Shown here one piece after another: positions 37,784-46,769 of a DNA stretch of 64,000 bases. Location: contig CAWBRU010000016.1 in NCBI GenBank assembly GCA_963791325.1, positions 124,001-188,000 on the forward strand. The letters run 5' to 3'. Position 1 is the first letter of the stretch. Every line of letters starts with the position of its first letter. Below the pieces are notes generated by a model that had not been told where the DNA came from, did not search any database, and was given only the letters and a program-made list of their open reading frames with translations. The stretch comes from JBEVJK01 sp963791325 (GTDB lineage: Bacteria; Pseudomonadota; Alphaproteobacteria; Rhizobiales; Rhizobiaceae). A program made the position numbers and the translations under genes.

Positions 37784-40499
37784 ATGACAAGCCCAGTGAA
37801 CGAATTCACTGTAGACGCAACCGCTGCCGGGCGACTTGGCATAGCGGCTCGCATTCTTTTGTGTCTTGTCGTGATGTCCGCAGTCGTGATCGCGATCAGT
37901 TTTATCGCGATTTCGTCCTTCTCCGAGTTGAAAAGAAGCTTCGACCGTGTGGTGGCCCATGAACTTGGGTCGATCGAAGTCGCAGACGAATTGAAACAGC
38001 GGGCAGAGGCGCTCGCCGGGATGGCGCCGTCGCTGTATGCGCAAGGCATAAACCAGGATGCCCTTCTTAAATATTCGATGACGAGCTACTCCGAGCAAGC
38101 GCGCGTGCAGGATCTGTTAGTAAGGTTCAACAGGCTATCCAAGCGACAGACCGACGATATCGAAGCGGTCAAGACGAAGTTCTTCGTTAACCTCGATCAA
38201 CTGGCCACGAAGCTATTCGACAGTGCCACGGTCAAGCAGAAGCTCGACAGCGAAATTGGCAAGCTGACGATGCTGCAGCAACGACAGGGTGGGGATGCGG
38301 CGGGAAATACGGTGGCGCTCATTTCTGGCCAGATCCTGCAATTCCTGATCGAAGAGGACCCTGACAAGCTCAAGCAGGAGGTGGCTGAACTCGAGAGAAC
38401 CGTCGCGCAACTCGAGAACACCCCGAGCGTCAGGATCGAGGACATGAAGACCCTGCTAGTCGCGGAACAGGGGATCATCGCGCTGAAAAGGAGGCTCATC
38501 ACGCTCATGGGCGAGCTGCGCAAACATCTCGCGGAAAATGTGGCGCTCTCGACAGAGTTCATCGCCGCGACAGAGAAAGTCTCCGAGGAGCTGAAACAAT
38601 CGATCGTGGCCGAGAATGCGAAACGCCAGTTGCAACTCGAAAACCGTTCGTTTTGGCTCAAGATGTTCGCGGCGCTGTCAATCATCGCGGCCGTCGTGAC
38701 GGGATTCTATATGCAGTTCTCAGTGAGCCGCCGCATCACGGCGCTGCGCCTGGCGATGACGAGCAGCGCGACGGAGGAAAAGCTAGCCCCGCTGGCCAAG
38801 GGCAAGGACGAGATTGCGCTTCTTGCCGCGAACTTCCGCTACTTCGTCCACACGATCAAGGAAGCCGAGGCCGACCTCGAGAAAGCGCGCCAGACGGCCG
38901 AGGAGGCCAACGAGGCGAAAAGCACGTTCCTCGCCACAATGAGTCACGAGATCCGCACTCCGATGAACGGAGTCATCGGCATGTCGCGGCTGCTCATGGA
39001 CACGAAGCTCGATGCAGAGCAGCAGGATTTCTGCAAGACGATCATCCACAGCGCCGATTCGCTGCTCGGGATCATAAACGATATTCTCGATTTCTCGAAG
39101 GTGGAGGCCGGCAAGATCGAACTCGACGTGCGCTGGTTCAACGTGCGCGAATGCGTTGAAGACGCTATCGACCTCGTGTCCTCGCGTGCCGCCCAGAAGG
39201 GCATAAATCTGGCTTACATGGTGGAGCCGGCGGTGCCACTTGATATCGCCAGCGATTCTTTGCGGCTTAGTCAGGTGCTGCTCAATCTGCTCAACAATGC
39301 GATCAAGTTTACCGACAAGGGCGACGTGTTCCTGCGCATCTCGATGGAACAGCCAGCGGAGACGGGGCAGTCGGCGGACCTAATCCGAATTCGTTTTTCG
39401 ATAACGGATTCCGGGCCCGGTGTGCCAGAAGAAAAGAAGGACCAACTGTTCCAGTCCTTCAGTCAGCTTGATGCCTCGACGACGCGCCGCCACGGCGGCA
39501 CTGGACTTGGATTGGCGATCTCGAAGCGACTCGTTGAACTGATGGGTGGCCGCATTTGGGTTGAGAGTACGCCGGGCGCCGGGGCAACGTTTCTATTCAC
39601 CATCAGCGTTGCCGTCCCGCCAACAGCTTCCCTAGCGACTTTGGGTATGCCTTTGGGCGGCATAGCTGATCCCGGCAACTTTGCCGGCCGCCGCATCCTC
39701 GTCGTCGATGACAACGCTGTGAATCGCAAGGTGCTACAAGCGCAGATCGCTTCTTGGCGTATGACGGCGATTGTTGCCGCAAATTCCGGACGAAGGGCTG
39801 CGGCTGCTCAATGACGGCAGCAAGTACGATCTCGCCATACTCGATCTAAGTATGCCCGACATCGACGGCATCAGCCTTGCGCGGGCGCTGAGAACCGACA
39901 AGCGTTTCCGCACCCTGCCCCTCATCCTCTTCACTTCGATCGTCCCCCTGCTGCAAAGCCAGAGAGACGGCGTGCGTGCTCTCGGCTTTGCCGAGGTACT
40001 GGCAAAGCCTATTAAGCCATCCCTGTTGCAGAGCGGGATCTTGCGAGTGCTGGGAGGCAAGCAGGTGACGGCGGCCCAACCGCGTTCCGCGCCGTCGTTC
40101 GAACTCTCCTTTGCATCGGAATTTCCGCTGCGCATACTCCTTGTCGACGACAACCTGACAAACCGGAAGCTAGGCAAGAAGGTTCTCGAGCGACTCGGCT
40201 ATAGCGTCGACTTGGCGGAGAACGGCCAGCAAAGCGTCGAGGCGGCCAGGCAGCAAGCCTATGACGTCGTCCTGATGGACGTGGAAATGCCTGTCATGGA
40301 CGGTGTCGAGGCCTGCCGGATCGTCAAGGAGGAGCTTGGCGATCGCGGGCCGAGCGTCGTTGCGCTGACCGCAAATGCCATCAGCGGAGACCGCGAGAAA
40401 TATTTGGCTTCGGGTTTCGACGGATATTTGTCGAAGCCACTCAATCTTGACGAACTCAAATTACAACTGATCCGGGTGCGAGTCAGCGAATCGGCGTGA
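37784..40499 (+). CDS. Hybrid sensor histidine kinase with two receiver domains (one frameshift)
   Basis: About 904 residues after bridging an indel near 39785. From the ATG at 37784 (GGGGAAA upstream): TM1 (about 20-42), a helical periplasmic sensor (about 43-287), TM2 (about 288-310), HAMP-like linker, HisKA with FLATMSHEIRTPMNGVIG (His near 388), HATPase with LNLLNNAIKF and HGGTGLGLAISKRLVELMGG, REC1 (ILVVDDNAVNRK; phosphoacceptor in LDLSMPD) and REC2 (ILLVDDNLTNRK; MDVEMPVMDG; Lys in LSKP). It overall resembles TorS-like kinases with a helical periplasmic sensor. The Hpt gene follows 46 bp later, giving a full phosphorelay. Confidence 0.9.
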
Positions 40500-40545
40500 G
40501 GCTTGTCAGCTTGCCGGCGAGCCTTGGTCAATTGGAGGGACAGGG

Positions 40546-40914
40546 ATGCCAATAGAGCAGGATGCTCTCAAGAAGCTCTTCGAGCTTATCCGAGAGAGTC
40601 CTGAGTCGCTTGCCGAACTCATTGACAGCTTCCTGGAGGAATCACCTTTGCAATTGCGCCAGATGCAGGAGGCGGTGGCCTCGAAAGACAGGGCGGCCCT
40701 TGGCCGCGCCGCGCATACGCTCAAATCCAGTGCGCGTGACTTTGGCGCGGGACAACTCTCGGCCTTGTGCGAGACGCTTGAAAGGACCTCCCGGGGCAGC
40801 TTGCCCGGCGACGCTGCGGCCCAGGTCGAGATCATTGCGGCGAGCTATGCGCTTGCCATGGCCCGGTTGGGCGAGCATCTCGAGGATATAAGGGGCGGCA
40901 CGTGGGTGAAGTAG
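40546..40914 (+). CDS. Histidine phosphotransfer (Hpt) domain protein
   Basis: 122 residues, a stand-alone Hpt helical bundle. The phosphorylated His is His57 in GRAAHTLKSSARDFGA. It should take phosphate from the hybrid kinase REC2 and pass it to the receiver domain of the next gene, whose start overlaps its stop by 13 bp if the GTG at 40902 is used. Such tight packing suggests fixed stoichiometry of Hpt and the receiver-transporter. Confidence 0.92.
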   Translation: MPIEQDALKKLFELIRESPESLAELIDSFLEESPLQLRQMQEAVASKDRAALGRAAHTLKSSARDFGAGQLSALCETLERTSRGSLPGDAAAQVEIIAASYALAMARLGEHLEDIRGGTWVK

Positions 40915-42449
40915 TCCTTGAAGCAACGGAAATGGCCAATCCTGTGCCCGCTGGAAACGGCGCGCGCGTGCTTATCGTCGATGACAGCAAGACCAACCTC
41001 CTGAAGATGGGTCTTGCTGTAAAGCACCTTGGACACGAGGCGCTTTGCAAACAGGACGGATCATCGGCGCTCGAAACACTCGCCCAGGAAAATATCGACA
41101 TCATGTTGCTCGACATCGTCATGCCCGGCATGTCCGGCTTCGATGTCCTAAAGGCAATGAAATCGAACGACCGGCTGAGAGACATCCCCGTCATCGTGAT
41201 TTCCTCGCTGGACGACGACATGGATAGTGTCGTGCGTGCGATCGAGTTGGGAGCGGACGACTTTTTGCCAAAGGACTTCAATCCGGTCCTCCTTAAGGCG
41301 CGCGCCAGCGCAGGCGTCGAAAGGAAGCGCCTGCGCGATCTCGAGCTCGAATACCTGGGGCAAGTGAACCGGTTGACCAAGGCAGCGGCGGTATTGGCGG
41401 CGGGCAGTTTCAACCCTTCCAAGCTCGGCATCCACGGGATGGCCGAGCGAAACGACGGGCTCGGCAAACTTGCGGAGGTATTCCTAAGCATGGCGCAGCA
41501 GGTCTACGAGCGCGAGCGCACCTTCAGGACGAGGATCGCCACACTCCGCGGCGGCTTCCTATTGCTCGCGATCGGCGCCCTCTACGGCCTTCTCACACCG
41601 CTATCGCGCATCGCATCCTTCAGCGAGGCGCACCCCTGGACCCTCTCGTTCTGGATAAATTCTCTGGGTAGCATCGTGCTCATCGCAGCGACGCTCCTGC
41701 GAGGAAGATGGAAGCCTGTCCCCCGCATGCACTGGACATTCCTGATACTTGTGGGAGCCATTGGCTCGCTAGCCGAGATTCTTTTGTTCTCGGCGTCAGC
41801 GCATTTGCCGGCGAGCACGGTGACAATGATCCTCGCCATGGACAGTTTCATCGTGTTCGCCTTTGCGTCCATGGCTGGCTTCGAAGCCACCGACCGGAAG
41901 CGGTTCCTTGGCCTGTTCCTTGGGGTCTCGGCGGTCTGCGTCATCATTGTCAGCGGACAGCAAATTTCCGGCGCGGGGACGTGGGTCTGGTATCTGGTAG
42001 CTCTCGCTGTTCCGGTGCTTTACGCTCTTTACTACGTTCTCATTGCAACGCGAATGCCTGCTTACCTGGACATCAGCGGCATGTCGGGAATCATCATGGC
42101 AATTTCGGCGGCTATAGCGCTCCCGGTTATCTGGTTCGCCGGTGACCTTGCGGCAACCGCAGAATTTGCCACCAACGCAGAATTGATGTCCGTCATCTTG
42201 ATGATGACGACAATTGTCACACTTGGTGGAGTCCTGACCTTCGTTCTTACCAAAACGACGGGGGCGGTGTTCGCAAGCCAGTGCTCCTATGCCATCACGT
42301 TTTTCGGAATCACCTGGAGCCTTGTGCTGTTGCGTGAATCGATCACGATATGGAGCTGGATTGCGCTATCGCTGGTTGTCCTGGGCCTCGTCATCGTTGG
42401 ACCGAAAAGGGAGGCCGAGCTAGAAATTCCCGTGGAACTTCGCGTGTGA
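40902..42449 (+). CDS. Response-regulator receiver domain fused to EamA/DMT-type transporter
   Basis: 515 residues in one uninterrupted frame. Residues about 21-145 are a complete receiver: acidic pair in VLIVDDSKTNLLKMG, phosphoacceptor Asp71 in LLDIVMPGMSG, Ser in VIVISSLDDD, Lys near 130 in DFLPKDF. A ~60-residue helical linker follows. Residues about 206-505 form ten membrane helices (from GGFLLLAIGALYGLLTPLSR to TIWSWIALSLVVLGLVIVGP) in two sets of five, as in EamA/RhaT-type drug/metabolite transporters. DMT proteins have both ends in the cytoplasm, which fits a cytoplasmic N-terminal receiver. Phosphorylation could gate transport directly. An alternative start is ATG at 40932. The output is not a DNA-binding domain. 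Confidence 0.93.
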   Translation: MGEVVLEATEMANPVPAGNGARVLIVDDSKTNLLKMGLAVKHLGHEALCKQDGSSALETLAQENIDIMLLDIVMPGMSGFDVLKAMKSNDRLRDIPVIVISSLDDDMDSVVRAIELGADDFLPKDFNPVLLKARASAGVERKRLRDLELEYLGQVNRLTKAAAVLAAGSFNPSKLGIHGMAERNDGLGKLAEVFLSMAQQVYERERTFRTRIATLRGGFLLLAIGALYGLLTPLSRIASFSEAHPWTLSFWINSLGSIVLIAATLLRGRWKPVPRMHWTFLILVGAIGSLAEILLFSASAHLPASTVTMILAMDSFIVFAFASMAGFEATDRKRFLGLFLGVSAVCVIIVSGQQISGAGTWVWYLVALAVPVLYALYYVLIATRMPAYLDISGMSGIIMAISAAIALPVIWFAGDLAATAEFATNAELMSVILMMTTIVTLGGVLTFVLTKTTGAVFASQCSYAITFFGITWSLVLLRESITIWSWIALSLVVLGLVIVGPKREAELEIPVELRV

Positions 42450-43116
42450 TCTAAGCGTCGGGTTTCGAACTGAACTGACTTCCAAGAACGCCGCTTGAAC
42501 CTGCTTCTGGCCGCTACCGTCTTTCAATACGGTTCACCGCGACGTCTGCTTCCGGGCGGAGGCGAACTTTGCCTCTACGGCCAACATTGGGCGCAAAGCC
42601 GCCATTCGTGTCACTGCATGTACAAGTGGCTTCGGGTCAGAAGCGCGAATTTCTCGCCGGTTAAAGCTCGCGTATCGATTTAGCATACGCTCCGCCAGAA
42701 TGGATTGTCGCCGTCGTCGGGGGCTTGTCGCCTTGCAGGCTCTGCCGTTGTTCATGCGCAGGTCGTTCTTAGTTGGAACGCTCCCCCGTCTGCCGAGAAC
42801 ATCAGAGAGTTGATCAGCTAGCGGCAACGGGACTGGCGGCGCATGGAACGTGGATCATCACTTGCTTAGGCTGCGCGAACTGGCCCGCTAGCTGCCCTGC
42901 TGCTTGCCGCGAACCGAGGTCGGACAGTTCTAAATCTGGAAATTTTGCCCAGCGGTCGGGCGTCGGTCCCGCGCTCCCGGGCATGAAGGTGGCCAGGGGG
43001 CGAGTAGCGACAAAATCGGTGCTGTGGCGTGCTGAGCCATAATTTTCCAGTCGCTCTCCCCTCCCCGACCGTCAACGCCCACCCCGGTGCAGAATGAGGG
43101 GCCGCGGTGGTCAGCT
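42450..43116. other. Non-coding stretch with direct repeat copy A
   Basis: About 670 bp without a supported gene, between the REC-EamA gene and the end of the ferredoxin-cyclase-Rieske gene. It holds one copy of a repeat (42919-43004) that recurs on the other side of that gene. Confidence 0.5.
42919..43004 (+). repeat. ~88-bp direct repeat flanking the cyclase gene, copy A
   Basis: Begins GTCGGACAG, contains AGCGGTCGGGCG and ends GCATGAAGGTGGCCAGGGGG. Roughly 75-80 percent identical by eye to 44564-44653, same orientation. Confidence 0.75.
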
Positions 43117-44499
43117 TCACTCGATCCCGATCCACACAAAGCCGTCCTGTGTCCGACAGGGGTATACGATCAGTTTTGCGCGGTTTTTCGAGATGTCACC
43201 CAAATATTCGAGGCCAGCCCTGGTGCCATCCTGCTCCAACTTCGCCCATCCCCTGATTTCGCCGGTGAGCAGGTCGAAACAGCTCTGATGCCAGCGGCAG
43301 ACCAGGCCAAGATCTCCAGTGATCGTGCTTTCCGTGTGTGGAAGCTTCAGTCTTTCGGCCTCGGTGGAGCTGCGGCGTTCGTAAAGCGGCAGATGAAGGT
43401 GCGGGCATGCGTTGTTGAAGGCACAGTAGGTGTCGGGTCCGCGAACGACGACGATGTCGCAATTCTCAAAATCGAGAATCCGGCGTTCGTAGGGCTGAAG
43501 CTCGCCTTCGGCAAAAGCACGGATCCACCTCCTGCCACCCTGACGAATGGTTTCGCGAGCACCCCCTTGGCATTTAACTCGGCGTCGATTTCGGGCTTCA
43601 GCCTGACGATTTCGAACAGACTTGTGCGCTCGCCGGTACCGCGAAGGCGCACCCTGACGAAGTCGCCGATTTCTACCTTGTCGGCGATCTGGTCACGGAG
43701 GGACTCGGATATCAGCAGTCGCGTACCGGCGTCTTTGTTGGCGGCTTCGACCCGACTGGCCAGATTGACCACGTCGCCGATCGCCGTGACATGTTCGTGC
43801 CCAGCAAAACCCAATGTGCCGATGACGGCTTCGCCATAGTTGAGGCCGATACGAATATCGAAATCGATGTCATACATCGATGCAAAGAACGGCTTGAGAC
43901 GATCGACCGTCGCAAGGGTCTGAAGTGCGGCGTTCACGGCGCGGAGTGGAGCGTCTGGCTGGTCGTCGACACCGAATATTGCCATAAGCCCATCGCCGAT
44001 GAGTTTGTCGATGAAACCGCCATTCTGCTCGATGACGTCGCCGACCTGGGCGAAGTAGCGATTGAGGAGATACATCACGTCGTAGGGCGAAAGCCGCTCT
44101 GAGAGCGCCGTGAAATCGACGATGTCGCTGAAGAAGACCGCCACATGCTTTGCTTCGCCGGAACGCGTGGCGACGACCGCCAAGCTGGCTGGTGATCATC
44201 ATGTCGGTTTCGTCCAGCACCAGGCGTCGGACGCGAAGCTGGCCTTCCGGCCTGAGCTGACAGGCCAGCCGAATTTCATCCGCCAGTCCCAGTCGGTCCG
44301 CCATCGAAGTCTCATTGGCATTCCGCAGCGGGCAGGCCTCCAGGCCATCGAGCACCCAGACGCGGCATGTCGAGCATTTTGCCCGGCCGCCGCAGGCATG
44401 GGCGAACGGCACCCCAGATCTGAGAGCGGCCTCGAGCAAGGTCTCGTTGGCGGCCACGTCGAAATCTACCCTGTCGGGTAAAGCTGTTACTTTCGTCAT
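43117..44499 (-). CDS. [2Fe-2S] ferredoxin - class III cyclase - Rieske protein (two frameshifts)
   Basis: About 460 residues if indels near 44185 and 43550 are bridged. N-terminus (1-105): plant-type ferredoxin with Cys36, Cys42, Cys45 (HACGGRAKCSTC) and Cys80 (RLACQLRP). Middle: class III cyclase with both metal Asp motifs (AVFFSDIVDFTALS, KLIGDGLMAIFG) and HVTAIGDVVNLASRVEAANK. C-terminus (about 140 residues): Rieske domain with FNNACPHLHLPLYERR (C-x-H) and GLVCRWHQSCFD (C-x2-H), separated by a longer than usual ~33-residue loop. Two different iron-sulfur domains around one cyclase suggest redox control of cyclic nucleotide synthesis. Ferredoxin-cyclase fusions are known in Hyphomicrobiales; the Rieske end is the unusual part. 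Start ATG at 44499. Confidence 0.85.
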
Positions 44500-45030
44500 A
44501 GTACAGCGGCCGGGTTAGCAGTTTGTCAGTCTACCACCAATCGGCATGCGAACGGAACCATACGTCGGCCAGACCTAAAATCTGCGAAATTTCGCCAAGC
44601 GGTCGGGCGCCGGTCTTTCGCCCCGAGGGCATGAAGGTGGCCAGGGGGTGAGTGCATTAGCCCGAATTTAGGCCTCGTTCCGTGTATCCAGGACTACCCT
44701 GCTAGACCGCTGGTTCTTATTCAGCGGGTCTTAGGTTCGGTTCATGCAGCACTCATTCAAACACGTCTATGGATAGTTTAGGTTTATTTAATTCTTGGCC
44801 CATGCTTGATCCCGCTTGCTTCATTGCCGAAAGTGACCTGCGTAAACACAAGCCTAAACACGTTGCGCATCTTGGGTTGCGAAATTCGGTGGGCCGACCT
44901 GGCTCCTACGCGGCAAAATCGATGCTAACAGCGTGCCTGAGCCATACTTGCCAATGGGCCCTTCCCAATCGCACCAAACAAGCTATTGTGGTATATGGAT
45001 ACCTCGGCTCGCTTTTTAAGAGCGCAGACG
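44500..45030. other. Non-coding stretch with direct repeat copy B
   Basis: About 530 bp with no supported gene. It holds copy B of the flanking repeat and an A/T-richer stretch (44680-44800). Divergent promoters for the flanking genes should lie here. Confidence 0.5.
44564..44653 (+). repeat. ~88-bp direct repeat flanking the cyclase gene, copy B
   Basis: Begins GTCGGCCAG, contains AGCGGTCGGGCG and ends GCATGAAGGTGGCCAGGGGG like copy A. The two copies are about 1.65 kb apart and enclose exactly one gene. Confidence 0.75.
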
Positions 45031-45687
45031 ATGCCTCATCTCAATCCGATCGAATATCTAGGCATCGAGGCCGTGCGTATCGGGGTTCCGCGCTGGCATA
45101 CCGCCCTGGCGGAAGGTAGGCGACACGCGCCGAAGTGTGACTTCATCCTTCGTGACGGCCGCCGCTGCCGCAATACCTGCATCTGCGAGGCGCGAAAACT
45201 TAGGCCGCCCGTCCACCGTTGCCGCCTTCACATGCCGTGGGACGTCTGGCTGAAGATCGATCACCTGCGCCGGCGCCGCGGGCGGATGTTGGCGTCATCA
45301 GCCAATTCCTTTCTCCGGACCAAGGGCGTCGCTCTCCTGAGGCAGATCGAAATCCGCGAAGTCCTTAGACGCTGGGCGATGAACCCGGAGCTTGAGGGCG
45401 ACTTGATCGTGCTGTCGGCCGGCGACCAGAAGCGCGTCGACCAATGGCTCGCCGAGCACGGCTTCAATCTCGACCACCTGCCAGAGACCGGCCGGCCGAT
45501 GACCGCATGCCGCCGCGGCTTCGTCCGCCTCCGGATCTCGCTTCATTTGTCGGGACGTTTACCAGAGCGGCTGGCCTTGAAGTCGGTCCGGCCTGCCGTC
45601 TGGCGCGATGTCAAATGGTACGCCCGAAAAGAAGATCTCAAGGCCAGACTTCCGGCATGGGGCAGCGATCCGGAAGACCCGTCATGA
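45031..45687 (+). CDS. Hypothetical Cys/His-rich basic protein
   Basis: 218 residues from MPHLNPIEYLGIEAVRIG (ATG 45031). Residues about 32-65 hold a dense Cys/His cluster (CDFILRDGRRCRNTCIC, then HRCRLH) that could bind zinc. Two helical basic segments follow (WLKIDHLRRRRGRML, IREVLRRWAMNPELEG). I do not recognise the family. It precedes a second small Cys-containing gene by 9 bp, and both sit immediately left of the tRNA-Glu 3' fragment, so they may be cargo or accessory genes of a past mobile element. Confidence 0.65.
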   Translation: MPHLNPIEYLGIEAVRIGVPRWHTALAEGRRHAPKCDFILRDGRRCRNTCICEARKLRPPVHRCRLHMPWDVWLKIDHLRRRRGRMLASSANSFLRTKGVALLRQIEIREVLRRWAMNPELEGDLIVLSAGDQKRVDQWLAEHGFNLDHLPETGRPMTACRRGFVRLRISLHLSGRLPERLALKSVRPAVWRDVKWYARKEDLKARLPAWGSDPEDPS

Positions 45688-45696
45688 AGATCTGCG

Positions 45697-46053
45697 ATGA
45701 CGATCCCCTTTTTCACCGTCGACGTCCCCGTCCTGCGCATTCGCCGCTCGACGCCTGCCGAAGTTGCGAGGCGCGAACACCGCTGGACGAGGTGCCGTGC
45801 CTGCAAGCTCCGGCACCGGCTGAAATTGGCAGCCAAGGGTCCGCCGGAGACCGAGCCGCCGGTGCCATGGCGCGAGCTTGCCGCCGGCTGGCACCATATC
45901 CTCGCCACCTTCAACGGCCTGTTCGAGAGCGACGAAGAGGAAGAGCAGGCTCGGCAAGCCTACCATCAGGGTGGTCCATGCTGGTGTGTCTTCCTCGCGG
46001 TTCTCACAGAGCGTAAGCGCGACCGAGCAGTCCTGACCGTGATACATCGTTGA
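45697..46053 (+). CDS. Hypothetical protein with C-x2-C motif
   Basis: 118 residues. It has a RWTRCRACKLRHRLKLA motif near residue 32 (C-x2-C in a basic helix), PVPWRELAAGWHHILATFNG in the middle, and an acidic run (SDEEEEQARQ) before a GGPCWC pair. Function unknown. It lies 9 bp after the preceding Cys/His-rich gene and ends 20 bp before the tRNA-Glu fragment; the two genes look like a small operon. Confidence 0.6.
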   Translation: MTIPFFTVDVPVLRIRRSTPAEVARREHRWTRCRACKLRHRLKLAAKGPPETEPPVPWRELAAGWHHILATFNGLFESDEEEEQARQAYHQGGPCWCVFLAVLTERKRDRAVLTVIHR

Positions 46054-46073
46054 AAGCGATGCCGGTCAACTCC

Positions 46074-46120
46074 GCCCTTTCACGTCGGAACCACGGGTTC
46101 GAGCCCCGTTGGGCGTGCCA
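46074..46120 (+). repeat. 3' half of tRNA-Glu(UUC): attachment-site copy 1
   Basis: 47 bp from the anticodon loop (CCCTTTCAC, anticodon TTC) through the T-arm (GGGTTCGAG) to GTTGGGCGTGCCA. No matching 5' half is present upstream. The same 47 bp with four mismatches lies at 59661-59707. Identical placement at the CCA end is typical of tyrosine-integrase attachment sites. Confidence 0.8.
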
Positions 46121-46196
46121 AAAATATTGAGCGCCTGCAAAGACTTACCGTAGGTCGGAGCCCTTCGGCATCGGCCTAGGGCTACATCAGGGTAAT

Positions 46197-46246
46197 ATAA
46201 ACGAGCATAAACGGGCGCAAACGGGCGCAAACGGGCGGTAAGCGGG
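46197..46246 (+). repeat. Decamer tandem array next to attachment copy 1
   Basis: Five consecutive 10-bp units: ATAAACGAGC, ATAAACGGGC, GCAAACGGGC, GCAAACGGGC and the degenerate GGTAAGCGGG. It begins 76 bp after the tRNA-Glu fragment, where tRNA-targeting elements often carry integrase arm-type sites or the integrase leader. No integrase gene remains. Confidence 0.75.
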
Positions 46247-46375
46247 GCCACCCGCCGTGCACCGTCGCAGACGAGAACGTTCGTTGCTCGGCCTTCACGG
46301 CTATTGCTTGCCCGCTTTGGTCAGTTTCAAGAAAACCGGAATTTTCACGACACGGCTAAGCGCGGCAGCGCGTCC

Positions 46376-46564
46376 CTACCAAATCTGCAGGCCCAACAGC
46401 TTGGAGTCGCGTTCAACAGCTAGCAGGCGCTCCCTTCTCGTATTTGGGGCTTCATCGGCCTGCTCGCTGAGGTGTTCACGCTCCTGGCGCATCCGATCAG
46501 CGCTCGCCTCTTTGCGCTCGCATAGCCGATCGTAGACCTGACGGATCTTGGCAAATATCCTCAT
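46376..46564 (-). CDS. Small coiled-coil protein (62 residues)
   Basis: MRIFAKIRQVYDRLCERKEA and onward is almost entirely charged helix (RMRQEREHLSEQADEAPNTR). Its ATG overlaps the stop of the upstream small gene (TAATG), a sign of translational coupling. It probably works with that neighbour. Function unknown. Confidence 0.55.
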   Translation of the reverse strand: MRIFAKIRQVYDRLCERKEASADRMRQEREHLSEQADEAPNTRRERLLAVERDSKLLGLQIW

Positions 46565-46769
46565 TAGCCCAACTCCTTGTCCTCTACCTTGCGCAGCCGG
46601 TCGTTCATCCTGGAGATCTGGGAATGGACGCTGCTCACCTCGGTCAGCAGGTTGCTGTGGCTGTTGTTGAGGCGCTGCAGGATCCCGCCACGACGCGCAT
46701 GTCGTTGCGCAGACTAGCGACCTCGGTGGTCAGCCGCTTCAGGTGCATTCCGATGAACTCGAGGGTCAC
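46564..46769 (-). CDS. Small coiled-coil protein (about 68 residues, one frameshift)
   Basis: From a GTG at 46769 the frame reads TLEFIGMHLKRLTTEVASLR and NDMRVV. After an indel near 46693 it continues GGILQRLNNSHSNLLTEVSS and VHSQISRMNDRLRKVEDKEL. Heptad spacing of Leu/Ile/Val is clear along the whole length. It resembles small rhizobial proteins of the EFIG-xLRRLTxEV...QISRMNxRLRKLE type. Coupled to the next gene through TAATG. Confidence 0.6.

Noticed and set aside
44769..45119. 116-codon + strand frame
   Set aside because: Overlaps the start of the Cys/His-rich gene in another frame and lacks any signal.
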